Below are positions 1-6,800 of a DNA stretch of 25,287 bases, piece by piece (within the stretch, counting starts at the first letter, position 1; each line of letters starts with the position of its first letter). Position numbers and translations under genes: made by a program. The stretch comes from a virus. A model generated the notes under the pieces. It did not search any database and was not told the DNA's origin. It was given only the letters and a program-made list of their open reading frames with translations. Location: the IMG/VR virus record IMGVR_UViG_3300020472_000154, positions 1 through 25,287 of that record; one strand, written 5' to 3'.

Positions 1-152
1 CAATCGCTAAAGCCTGTTGGTCCAGCTTTGATAGTAACATCAACACCGTTTGAACCACCATGCATTTTTCTAACACCAAAAGTAAACTTTGGAAACGTAG
101 CTTTAAGTTCGTTTCTAATTGCAGTAACGTCTTCTTTGTTAATATATGCCAT
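1..152 (-). CDS. LPD29-like phage protein, N-terminal part (runs off the window)
   Basis: The gene starts at an ATG at 152 on the minus strand and stays open for 50 codons to the window edge. The N-terminus reads MAYINKEDVTAIRNELKA and continues TFPKFTFGVRKMHGG, then VDVTIKAGPTGF. An opening helix with an ELKxxFPxxxFxVR pattern followed by a V-T-I-x-x-GP strand matches my memory of the small LPD29 domain found in phage and polyvalent proteins. Its function is unknown. A purine-rich AGAGAGAGAAAAATTAA precedes the start, and a sigma70-like promoter lies about 35 bp further upstream. The family call is a recollection, not a search result. Confidence 0.6.
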   Translation of the reverse strand, partial: MAYINKEDVTAIRNELKATFPKFTFGVRKMHGGSNGVDVTIKAGPTGFSD

Positions 153-188
153 TTAATTTTTCTCTCTCTTGTTTCTAACTATACATAT

Positions 189-217
189 ATAATAAGACAT
201 CTTGCTCTCAAAGTCAA
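189..217 (-). promoter_or_regulatory. Sigma70-like promoter for the LPD29-like gene
   Basis: On the minus strand TTGACT (217-212) and TATTAT (194-189) are separated by exactly 17 bp. They lie in the only gap between the GIY-YIG gene and the next gene. The same layout is seen at 2924-2952 and 15294-15322, suggesting host RNA polymerase reads these units early or throughout infection. Confidence 0.65.
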
Positions 218-234
218 CCGAAAAATGCATCTTT

Positions 235-729
235 TTACACTTTTTCTAATCTTTTTTCTGCTAAATGTACACTTTCATCATTAGCTAAAGGAATAGTCTG
301 TGCAATAATGTCTGTTTCCATACGTTCTATTTCAAATTTATTTGTTAGTGGCATATACTTGTCTTTTAATAGATCTGTGCCATAATCATCTAAAGGCTTT
401 GCACTTAATTGTATTAGTTTTACTTCTGCATTAAAGAAGTCAAAGTCTATATCGTGTTTACGAAAGACTTCACGTATTGTTCTATAACCATGTGTTTGTC
501 TACCTACACATTTAAAACGTAGATCCTGATGTTCTGTTACTACTTCATGACAGTTATCTCTATCCGGATACTTTTTATCACCATAAAACTTTGCCATATG
601 TGTTTTAAATCGTGCTTGTACATCTCTAAGACTCATACCAACATAAAAAGGTATTTCCTTATTATACATAATTTGATATATAAAAGCACCAATAGGTTTG
701 CTTTGTAATACTGTTTTTACTGTAACCAT
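235..729 (-). CDS. GIY-YIG-like nuclease domain protein
   Basis: This 164-aa protein has GAFIYQI near residues 14-20 and PFYVGMS near 27-33, followed by RDVQARFKTHM. That is the GIY...YVG pattern with the helix carrying the conserved Arg and the R-F-x-x-H segment of GIY-YIG nucleases. In phages such domains occur in free-standing homing endonucleases and DNA-processing nucleases. The C-terminal 90 residues show no DNA-binding motif I recognise. The ATG at 729 overlaps the end of the upstream SGNH-like gene by 13 bp, and it is the last gene of the 2898-235 unit. The first Tyr is at the usual place, but the G-I-Y triplet is G-A-F-I-Y, so nuclease activity is inferred. Confidence 0.6.
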   Translation of the reverse strand: MVTVKTVLQSKPIGAFIYQIMYNKEIPFYVGMSLRDVQARFKTHMAKFYGDKKYPDRDNCHEVVTEHQDLRFKCVGRQTHGYRTIREVFRKHDIDFDFFNAEVKLIQLSAKPLDDYGTDLLKDKYMPLTNKFEIERMETDIIAQTIPLANDESVHLAEKRLEKV

Positions 730-1853
730 TTACACCATAACTCCGCCCATTCTGTATGTGCTTGTGCTACTGGATGAGTGCCCGGGTGATGTTCTCCATC
801 TTTTACCCATCTCCACCAATCTGCAAAACCAATTTTCAAATATTCATTATCACTACCTGCTCTATATCTTCCACCATCAACCTGAAAAACTTTTTCAGCA
901 TGTATATACTCATTATGCATTAGAACATCAAGATATGGATCCGATTTGTGTTGTTCATTATAATTAATATATGCTCCAGTTACTGGTTGGCCACCTTGGT
1001 ATTCTTCACCAAGCATAATACACCAAGCATCAATATGGCTCCATGCAGAAGTTTCATACAGTGGTATTCCTTCTGCTTTACAGTACTGTCTTAGATAATC
1101 ACGCCAATATAAATCATCATGTAAAAACTTCAACTGCATATGATGATGTTCTAAAGTTCCAAATAAATTAAGCACATTTTCATAGTCTTCTCCACCGCCA
1201 GACTCTTTTATCATTTGCTGTCTCAATTGACCAGCTGTATTTTTGCCTTTGTTTTCTGGTTGTTCTGCTTCTAGTATCATGCCAGCAGTTGATGACGGAT
1301 ACCAAATTTGATCACAAAACTTTCCGGAGGGATTCGACCCTATTTGAGCGTTATTTGCAACAATAGCACTATGGTTTCTAAAATGTACTCTTTGTATGCT
1401 AGTCCACATCACATAGGCCGCCGTAGGTCGTGATTTACGCAACCAATATAACATACGTCTTGCTATGTGTTGATTGGCAATGCCACTCTGTGCTGAATTA
1501 AAAACAGTTTTATCTGGATGTCTAAATTCTCTAATGCGTTCAGGCCATGTTGAGTCAGAAAATTCACATTGCAAATATTCACCACTACCTGCCCAGTCCC
1601 ACATTTCAGCACCAGCAGTCATAGAGCAACCACCTACTAAAATATAAGTGTCTGGTTCAGGAAAAAGAGATTCAATGGTTGGATAACGTTTAAAAAATCC
1701 ACCTTTTTGTTTTTTTCCTTTATTTGGATCTCCGGACATGGCGATATTATTACCATCTGGAGAGTCTGGAGAGGAAAGTGTAGAATCTGCTTGATTAGGT
1801 GGATTCTCCTGACCTCCATAACTTTTAAAACGACTGCTTTCTAAACTTTTCAT
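717..1853 (-). CDS. SGNH/GDSL hydrolase-like protein
   Basis: This 378-aa protein opens with about 55 polar, low-complexity residues (Ser/Pro/Asp/Asn-rich, then GKKQKGG). A fold resembling SGNH hydrolases follows. Block I is ILVGGCSMTAG (residues 71-81), with Ser78 as the candidate nucleophile. NSAQSGIANQ resembles block II, VMWTSIQR lies where block III would be, and the C-terminus has HPGTHPVAQAHTEWAELW, a plausible block V His region. SGNH enzymes are esterases, acetylesterases or lipases; the substrate here cannot be read, though phage glycan deacetylation is one possibility. The start overlaps the rpiB stop as ATGA. A shorter relative without the N-terminal extension is at 5413-6180. Confidence 0.55.
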   Translation of the reverse strand: MKSLESSRFKSYGGQENPPNQADSTLSSPDSPDGNNIAMSGDPNKGKKQKGGFFKRYPTIESLFPEPDTYILVGGCSMTAGAEMWDWAGSGEYLQCEFSDSTWPERIREFRHPDKTVFNSAQSGIANQHIARRMLYWLRKSRPTAAYVMWTSIQRVHFRNHSAIVANNAQIGSNPSGKFCDQIWYPSSTAGMILEAEQPENKGKNTAGQLRQQMIKESGGGEDYENVLNLFGTLEHHHMQLKFLHDDLYWRDYLRQYCKAEGIPLYETSAWSHIDAWCIMLGEEYQGGQPVTGAYINYNEQHKSDPYLDVLMHNEYIHAEKVFQVDGGRYRAGSDNEYLKIGFADWWRWVKDGEHHPGTHPVAQAHTEWAELWCKWLQ

Positions 1854-2272
1854 ATTTTTTCTATTCTTTTTTCGTGTCTACCGCCTTCAAACTCTGTATT
1901 AAAGAACGCACCTAATAAATCATGTAATATAGCTGGGTTTGTATTCCTAGCACCTATACATAATACATTAGCATCATTATGTTTACGAGTCATTTCAGCA
2001 GTTCCGCCATCTTTGCACAAGGCCGCTCTTATGCCCTTGTGTCTGTTTGCCGCCATGCTCATGCCTATACCGGTGCCACATATTAATACACCCATTTGAG
2101 TGCCACCCTGTTCTATTGCTTCACAGACTGTGTGAGCAAACTCTGGATAATCTACACTATCCTCGTTCTCTGGACCAAAGTCTCTAACATTGTGTCCTTG
2201 TTCTTCTAGCCATTTACTGATTTTAGTTTTAAATTTAAAACCAGCATGGTCACTTGCTATTGCTACTTTCAT
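1850..2272 (-). CDS. rpiB: Ribose-5-phosphate isomerase B
   Basis: A 140-aa RpiB/LacAB-family protein, full length for the family (about 145 aa). It interconverts ribulose-5-phosphate and ribose-5-phosphate. Visible signatures are AIASDHAG at residues 4-11 (Asp8, His9), the active-site loop GVLICGTGIGMSMAANR with Cys65, and KHNDANVLCIGAR with His98 and Asn99. The start is coupled to the Smr gene by an ATGA overlap, and its stop overlaps the SGNH-like gene the same way. With PRPP synthetase on the neighbouring unit, it would supply ribose-5-phosphate for PRPP and nucleotide synthesis during infection. Confidence 0.93.
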   Translation of the reverse strand: MKVAIASDHAGFKFKTKISKWLEEQGHNVRDFGPENEDSVDYPEFAHTVCEAIEQGGTQMGVLICGTGIGMSMAANRHKGIRAALCKDGGTAEMTRKHNDANVLCIGARNTNPAILHDLLGAFFNTEFEGGRHEKRIEKI

Positions 2273-2505
2273 ATTATTGGCCTCTTTTTTAATTTAACTA
2301 TAAACCTTCCTGGGTTTCTAGGATCTTGTTTAAAATCTTTAACATGTTCATGATTGTTAGCCCACGTTGGAAACTCCAACATTATTTTACCCTGACCAGT
2401 AATAAATGTCACGGATTTTGTTTGTTTCGCACGATATTCCATAGTTGTTACTGAACGGAATAATTCCCAAGCACTATGTAACGTATATCCATGTAAATCA
2501 TACAC
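2269..2505 (-). CDS. Smr-domain protein
   Basis: A 78-aa protein starting at a GTG. It begins with YDLHGYTLHSAWELF, the DLHG motif at the start of Smr (MutS2 C-terminal-like) domains, and then VTFITGQGK, the TGxG motif. Smr domains are nucleases that act on branched DNA or on mRNA, including collided-ribosome mRNA cleavage. The chosen GTG at 2505 puts a GGAG about 10 bases upstream, and no in-frame ATG exists before the DLHG motif. The domain is compact and stands alone without a MutS part. Placement beside RpiB tells little about its role. Whether it cuts DNA or RNA is unknown. Confidence 0.75.
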   Translation of the reverse strand: MYDLHGYTLHSAWELFRSVTTMEYRAKQTKSVTFITGQGKIMLEFPTWANNHEHVKDFKQDPRNPGRFIVKLKKRPII

Positions 2506-2508
2506 GAA

Positions 2509-2898
2509 TTAGCTTCTCCTCATTTGTGATACTTCTATTGCTTGTTTTTTATCAGTAATAGGAACGGCATTACTTTTATGCATTGTAGCAATACCTTTAA
2601 TTAATGTTCCTGTATATTTTTGGGTTTCTTTTTTCAATCCGGATCCAGCCACAACATCGCTAGTAGGGATATTATTACCACTAGAGCGATAATCAGGGAC
2701 ATTATAAAGAGTATTTCTAATATTCCTATTTCGCTCATCTTGTTTCTTCTCTGCCAACTGCGAAGGGTGTACACCCATCTTTCGTAACCACTTGTCGTGA
2801 TGTCGTTGTGCTTCTTGGTCTTTTTTATTTAACCGTTTTTGCTTACGTTTTTTGTAGTTTGTAGTGGTCATATAAGGACCAACAAGATGCATACTCAT
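2509..2898 (-). CDS. Conserved basic phage protein of unknown function
   Basis: A 129-aa, strongly basic protein. The N-terminal third (KKRKQKRLNKKDQEAQRHH) is a Lys/Arg-rich helix, the middle has NVPDYRSSGNNIPTSD, and the C-terminus has KYTGTLIKGIATMHKSNAVP. The tail resembles a family I associate with T4-like marine phages, but I cannot assign a function; nucleic-acid binding is plausible from its charge. The ATG at 2898 has AGGAG seven bases upstream. It is the first gene of its unit, directly behind a strong sigma70-like promoter. Confidence 0.7.
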   Translation of the reverse strand: MSMHLVGPYMTTTNYKKRKQKRLNKKDQEAQRHHDKWLRKMGVHPSQLAEKKQDERNRNIRNTLYNVPDYRSSGNNIPTSDVVAGSGLKKETQKYTGTLIKGIATMHKSNAVPITDKKQAIEVSQMRRS

Positions 2899-2923
2899 AT
2901 TTAACTCCTATAAAGTTTTATAT

Positions 2924-2952
2924 AGTATAGCTGATTTTGTTCAAGATGTCAA
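2924..2952 (-). promoter_or_regulatory. Sigma70-like promoter for the basic protein-Smr-rpiB unit
   Basis: Minus strand TTGACA (2952-2947), a perfect -35 box, is followed after 17 bp by TATACT (2929-2924). The -35 box overlaps the stop codon of prs. The start codon of the first gene lies 26 bases beyond the -10 box. Confidence 0.8.
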
Positions 2953-3890
2953 CTGTCAAAAAGACTGCTCACTGACTCTTCGTTGTGTATTCTACGCATG
3001 GCTTCACCAAACAGAGTGCCCACACTTACCTGTCTGGTTTTCTTGCATGAGTCAGGACAATGATCCAGTATTGAGTTTGTGATAACCATTTCTTCCAGTA
3101 TTGAAGATTCAACTTTTTCACATGCTTCACCAGACAGTACACCATGTGTGATGTATGCTCGTACACTCAAAGCACCTGACTCCATGATTGCTTTTGCGGC
3201 CTGACATAGTGTACCACCTGAGTCTACAATGTCATCCACCAGTATTGCATGTTGATTGGTAACATCACCGATAACATTCATTACTTCAGATACTCCAGCT
3301 TTGGGTCGACGTTTGTCAACAATGGCATAGTTTGAATTGTACAGTTCTGCAAACTTTCTTGCTCGTACAACACCACCTGCATCTGGCGATACAAATATAA
3401 TACCATTGTTTTCATTGATATCAACATTGCGTCTGATATCTTTTTGAAAGACTGGCCTGCTGGTTAAATCGTCCACAGGAATATCAAAAAATCCTTGTAT
3501 TTGACCAGCATGTAAGTCCATTGTGAGTATTCTATCTGCTCCAGCAGTGGTTAGTAGATTGGCAACAAGTTTGGCAGTTATGGGTGTTCTTGATGCTGAT
3601 TTACGATCCTGTCTTGCATAACCAAAGTAGGGCAACACCGCAGTGATTCTAGTTGCACTAGATCTACGAGCGGCATCAATCATTATCATTAATTCCATTA
3701 AATGATCATTTACAGGTGTTGAAGTGCTTTGCACAATAAAAACATCTTCTCCTCTGATGTTTTCATGAAATTCAACGTTGGTTTCACCGTCAGCGAATGT
3801 TGAGATATTGCAAGGGGTGAGATCAACAAAACAATGTTTGGCAATCTCTATAGCCAGTTCAGGGTTGGCATTGCCCGATAGTATTTTCAT
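2949..3890 (-). CDS. prs: Ribose-phosphate pyrophosphokinase (PRPP synthetase)
   Basis: A 313-aa, full-length class I PRPP synthetase, which makes PRPP from ribose-5-phosphate and ATP. Visible features are YARQDRK (residues 91-97, ATP-binding), the metal-binding DLHAGQIQGFF at 125-135 with His127, and the PRPP loop LVDDIVDSGGTL at 217-228. The start has AAAGGA seven bases upstream. A TATAAATA box lies between this gene and the phosphate transporter upstream. Base composition is richer than in much of the window (3181-3240 is 48% GC), which may mean a separate or more recent origin. With RpiB it forms a ribose-5-P to PRPP route. Confidence 0.96.
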   Translation of the reverse strand: MKILSGNANPELAIEIAKHCFVDLTPCNISTFADGETNVEFHENIRGEDVFIVQSTSTPVNDHLMELMIMIDAARRSSATRITAVLPYFGYARQDRKSASRTPITAKLVANLLTTAGADRILTMDLHAGQIQGFFDIPVDDLTSRPVFQKDIRRNVDINENNGIIFVSPDAGGVVRARKFAELYNSNYAIVDKRRPKAGVSEVMNVIGDVTNQHAILVDDIVDSGGTLCQAAKAIMESGALSVRAYITHGVLSGEACEKVESSILEEMVITNSILDHCPDSCKKTRQVSVGTLFGEAMRRIHNEESVSSLFDS

Positions 3891-3917
3891 AAAATATCCT
3901 TTATGATTTAACTTTTG

Positions 3918-3925
3918 TATTTATA
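3918..3925 (-). promoter_or_regulatory. T4-late-like promoter box upstream of prs
   Basis: TATAAATA on the minus strand, immediately after the stop codon of the transporter gene and 28 bases before the prs start. It matches the T4 late promoter -10 element. No -35 element is expected for such promoters. Confidence 0.5.
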
Positions 3926-4885
3926 TTATAATCCGTTAGGAACTATTATATAATGTATGGAAAGCACAACGCCTACTGACGCACCCAATCCTATCATCAT
4001 TTTTATAAAGTCTTTGGTAATCAAAGGAAATACTGTTTTAAACTTTTCCTTGCCTGTGACTGTTGCCATAGCAAGTTCTCGTCCACATAGTAGTCCTACG
4101 AACACCCAAGTTGTTGACATCGGAATATCATTTAGTTCTTTAAAGAAGAACAGTATTACAAAATATACACAGTCAATTATTGTTGCTGATCTAACATATC
4201 TAGTGTTGTGTTTTTCCAATACAATTTGTTGTATCTTACCACCACCAGTATAAAATATATAACCTAAACCAAATACAAATACTGCACTTACCATTATCAT
4301 TAGATCCCATGGTATTTCTCTTGGTAAAAACACAGCAATGTTTGCCATGTCATGTGACAACCAAGTGAACCATAAGAAGCCTGTTGTAAACCATTGTGCA
4401 ATACGCCACCATCTTTTGTTTTGTTCATTGACTGGTTTTGCTTCGTTAAGTACTTTGGTTACGCCTATCCAAATAACATAGGCGGCCACAGCCGCGACAG
4501 CATAACCCATCATCGACTTTACCAGCATTTTTTCCAATACAAACGTACTAGCAAAAGCACTTAAAACTAAAAAAGACGTACTCACCGGTACGCCTATTCT
4601 GGTTAGTATTAATAGCAAGCCTGGTGCGGCGGCATGATACCATTGTATTTCTTGGAATGGTATTTTGTTAAGTCGGCCGTAACTGATGTCACCTCCGTTT
4701 GTGTACCACCCATACCACAAAGTATAAAGGAGAACTGCTGATGCGGCTCCCCATAAAACTTTCCAATTAAATTTTTCGTTGTTTGATGCGATCCATGTAC
4801 CCAACGTTTGTACTGAATCATTTGCAATTACTGAATATGCGGCAAATAGAAAACCTATTGCCATCCATAGTGTTAAAGCGTCCAT
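3926..4885 (-). CDS. PiT-family inorganic phosphate transporter
   Basis: A 319-aa integral membrane protein with about eight to nine hydrophobic segments. The two inverted PiT signatures can be seen in degenerate form. VIANDSVQTLGT (near residue 20) corresponds to the GANDxAN motif, and GVPVSTSF to the PVSTT motif. In the second half LSHDMANIAVFLPR and IPMSTTWVFVG repeat both. PiT proteins are low-affinity, cation-coupled phosphate importers of the inner membrane. At 319 aa this is shorter than most bacterial PiT proteins (400-500 aa), apparently because of a shorter central loop. It lies next to prs, which consumes ribose phosphate, and behind a possible structured leader. Phosphate is the expected substrate; sulfate is used by some related CysP proteins. 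Confidence 0.82.
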   Translation of the reverse strand: MDALTLWMAIGFLFAAYSVIANDSVQTLGTWIASNNEKFNWKVLWGAASAVLLYTLWYGWYTNGGDISYGRLNKIPFQEIQWYHAAAPGLLLILTRIGVPVSTSFLVLSAFASTFVLEKMLVKSMMGYAVAAVAAYVIWIGVTKVLNEAKPVNEQNKRWWRIAQWFTTGFLWFTWLSHDMANIAVFLPREIPWDLMIMVSAVFVFGLGYIFYTGGGKIQQIVLEKHNTRYVRSATIIDCVYFVILFFFKELNDIPMSTTWVFVGLLCGRELAMATVTGKEKFKTVFPLITKDFIKMMIGLGASVGVVLSIHYIIVPNGL

Positions 4886-4953
4886 AAATTTCTCCTATAG
4901 CTTGACGGCTTTACCCCGTCGCTCGCTTTGAGTTGTTGTTGACTACTCGCCGG
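4886..4953 (-). promoter_or_regulatory. Structured 5' leader of the phosphate transporter mRNA
   Basis: The leader runs from just after a TATAAATA box to the transporter start. It contains a stable hairpin GACGG-7 nt-CCGTC (4920-4904) directly before the AGGAG ribosome binding site, with flanking AGC/GCT bases that could lengthen the stem. An upstream GAGT...ACTC pairing is also possible. It is noticeably GC-richer than the surrounding DNA. There is no oligo-U tract, so it is not an intrinsic terminator. I do not recognise a known riboswitch class. Confidence 0.45.
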
Positions 4954-4961
4954 TATTTATA
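4954..4961 (-). promoter_or_regulatory. T4-late-like promoter box upstream of the phosphate transporter
   Basis: TATAAATA on the minus strand, directly after the stop codon of the 83-aa basic protein gene. This is the same arrangement as at 3918-3925. Confidence 0.5.
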
Positions 4962-5213
4962 CTACTTTGACTTATATGCTGATTTCCAAACGTCTCTAGC
5001 ATTTACTCGTATAAATCTTTTATTTGTTTCGTTTTTATTTGGATTTTCTATTGTAAGCATTACATTCTTACCACGAGTGAATGCAACGTATTGATTGTGC
5101 AATCTTGCAATGGTAGTCTTGTATTCTCTTCTGTTTGCCTTAGATGCATACGATCGTTTTTGACAATGTACGCCTTTTGAAGTGTATCCACTACTAGTTC
5201 TTTTCTTACCCAT
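4962..5213 (-). CDS. Small basic protein of unknown function
   Basis: An 83-aa, strongly basic protein beginning MGKKRTSSGYTSKG and ending RDVWKSAYKSK. It is soluble and has no recognisable catalytic motif; the middle (YVAFTRGKNVMLTIENPN) suggests a small beta-rich fold. I chose the ATG at 5213 because the longer reading to 5273 would run inside the upstream membrane-protein gene; this start leaves an 8-bp overlap. An AGG lies about 12 bases upstream, so the binding site is weak. Nucleic-acid binding is a guess from charge only. Confidence 0.6.
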   Translation of the reverse strand: MGKKRTSSGYTSKGVHCQKRSYASKANRREYKTTIARLHNQYVAFTRGKNVMLTIENPNKNETNKRFIRVNARDVWKSAYKSK

Positions 5214-5412
5214 TATTACTATTACCTGCCATTTCGAAAAGTGCTGGACCAAAACTACTAATAGCCCAACCAAGTGCCACTATAGTTATTACTCCATATA
5301 TTAACCATTTAATTTTAAAGTCATCTACGACCATTTTGAGTGCAACAAGTTCGTTACCGAGAATTCTTACTGCGACCTCCATTTTTCCTGTATTATCTTC
5401 TTTATCCGCCAT
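5206..5412 (-). CDS. Small single-pass membrane protein
   Basis: A 68-aa protein. A polar, possibly amphipathic N-terminal half (residues 1-33, EVAVRILGNELVALKMVVDD) is followed by one hydrophobic helix, IKWLIYGVITIVALGWAIS (about residues 34-52), and a short Gly/Asn tail. An AAAGGA lies upstream of the ATG, which sits directly after the stop of the SGNH-like gene (ATG-TAA-ATG). Helix-then-TM small proteins of this kind occur among phage spanins and holins, but nothing specific supports that here. Confidence 0.6.
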   Translation of the reverse strand: MADKEDNTGKMEVAVRILGNELVALKMVVDDFKIKWLIYGVITIVALGWAISSFGPALFEMAGNSNNG

Positions 5413-6180
5413 TTACATATTCCTTTCTATGTGTGGTTTTAAATAATTAGCCCAATAAACTTGAGCATCTTCTAAGTAATGTCCGCCTTCGCCTAAGTCC
5501 CAATTACGTTTCATACCTTCCCAAGTCCAATTACTATGCTTATTTAAAAAATTTTCGTTATTTTTAAAATGTTTGTAACCTGGATGATTTGCTATATTTA
5601 AAGTATATCCTTTTATAGGAGAGCTACCGTTATCATAATAGTAGTCTAATTTCCATTCTTCGTTTAATAATCCACCTTTAACATCACAACCAAACCATTG
5701 TATACAAGGCGTATTTAATTTTGCAAAATGTAATACAACTGCATAATAATAATTTAACCATTCAAGTATATTTCTAGGATAACTGTTTATGCTACGCCAT
5801 ACTCGCATAAAACTTTCATCATCTAAATTTGCTCCTGGCAATCTAACTAGTGTATTATTCAAATTATAATCTCGTACATTTCTTGCATTGTAAAACTTAT
5901 CGCTATAAGTTAATTTACTATTTTCTTGTTCTGTAAAAGTTATGTTTCTGCTAAAGAAACTCCATTGTATTAAAACTAAATCAGCTGGTTCTTGTATTTT
6001 ATCTAAACAACGTTGCAGTATTTGAAAATTACAATCACCTCTGTGCGAATAATTATGTTCTTCTGCATTAAACATATTAGACGTTAATGCACTATATCTA
6101 TCTTTTTCAGGATTGGTAAGTTCCATTCCGGTAGTATGACTACAGCCTAACCAATGAAACCGTCTTCGTTGTGTATCCAA
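5413..6180 (-). CDS. SGNH hydrolase-like protein
   Basis: A 255-aa protein starting at TTG. The first in-frame ATG lies after the key motif FHWLGCSHTTGMELT, so a TTG start is needed to keep it; GGAAAAGT precedes the TTG. GCSHTTG (residues 12-18, Ser14) is an SGNH block I. DLVLIQWSFFSRN matches the strand before block III, and GGHYLEDAQVYWANYL near the C-terminus resembles the Asp/His block V region. A longer relative is at 717-1853. Proteins of this type are common in T4-like marine phages and are presumed esterases acting on glycans or lipids. Activity and substrate are not visible. Confidence 0.55.
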   Translation of the reverse strand: MDTQRRRFHWLGCSHTTGMELTNPEKDRYSALTSNMFNAEEHNYSHRGDCNFQILQRCLDKIQEPADLVLIQWSFFSRNITFTEQENSKLTYSDKFYNARNVRDYNLNNTLVRLPGANLDDESFMRVWRSINSYPRNILEWLNYYYAVVLHFAKLNTPCIQWFGCDVKGGLLNEEWKLDYYYDNGSSPIKGYTLNIANHPGYKHFKNNENFLNKHSNWTWEGMKRNWDLGEGGHYLEDAQVYWANYLKPHIERNM

Positions 6181-6800
6181 ACTTTTCCACCTCGTTGCCT
6201 AAAGTCGTGTAATGAATTTTGTAATAAACTAAAGTCCTCATATAAATGTGAACTATCGTTATCATAATCAAATATATTACTTAGGTAAACACTTGCTGGA
6301 GTTATATCTAATAGGTTAGCTATATACTCAGGTTCTTGTACTACGTTAACAAGTGTCCATGTAATATTACAATCGCTTATGTCCCTCTTTCCTATCTGTT
6401 CCCATAACGGGTCTCTTATATTATAGTTAAATTCAGGATTAAGGTCAACCAGTTTCTCACGTGGATCTATATTTTCTTTATACAACCAATTAAACATTTG
6501 TTGTTTAATTTCTAAATTATCTTTTCGTATGTCAAAGAAGTGTATGTCGGTTGCACTAGTTTTATCTAGTAACCAAAAACACTTTAATCCAGCTAATACA
6601 CTTATAAGTCTTTTATCATTGGCAACCATAATGCGTTCACGATCGCTAATAGCATCATCTCCTGTTATCCAAACAGAAGGCTCCATTATTACATCTGCAA
6701 GTATTGATAAATCTTCCCATGGCCAATGTTGAACCTGTTCGTATATTTCACGTACAGTTTTACGTCCACAACTGTCAATTAATTTTTTTATTTCTGCCAT
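6147..6800 (-). CDS. Protein of unknown function (possibly methyltransferase-like)
   Basis: A 217-aa soluble protein. The reading frame extends to a TTG at 6848, but the ATG at 6800 overlaps the upstream gene by only 13 bp and starts MAEIKKLIDSCGRKTV. Segments SVWITGDDAISDRERIMVAN, KCFWLLDKTSATDIHFFDI and ASVYLSNIFDYDND vaguely recall a Rossmann-type methyltransferase (acidic strand end, then LSNxxDY). No clear GxGxG SAM-binding motif is seen. It overlaps the SGNH-like gene downstream by 34 bp, an unusually long overlap. I do not recognise the family. Confidence 0.45.
   Translation of the reverse strand: MAEIKKLIDSCGRKTVREIYEQVQHWPWEDLSILADVIMEPSVWITGDDAISDRERIMVANDKRLISVLAGLKCFWLLDKTSATDIHFFDIRKDNLEIKQQMFNWLYKENIDPREKLVDLNPEFNYNIRDPLWEQIGKRDISDCNITWTLVNVVQEPEYIANLLDITPASVYLSNIFDYDNDSSHLYEDFSLLQNSLHDFRQRGGKVWIHNEDGFIG

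Noticed and set aside
698-967. An 89-aa plus-strand ORF over the SGNH-like gene end
   Set aside because: Antisense to the C-terminal SGNH region with no ribosome binding site; composition is typical of a shadow frame.
3957-4253. A 98-aa plus-strand ORF opposite the phosphate transporter
   Set aside because: Antisense to a well-supported transporter gene, with no ribosome binding site or recognisable domain.
4904-4920. Hairpin before the phosphate transporter as an intrinsic terminator
   Set aside because: It is followed by the ribosome binding site and the start codon, with no run of U.
4886-4961. Known riboswitch (SAM-II, SAM-V, glutamine/glnA, preQ1) in the transporter leader
   Set aside because: None of the conserved core sequences I can recall for these classes are present; only a plain hairpin is visible.
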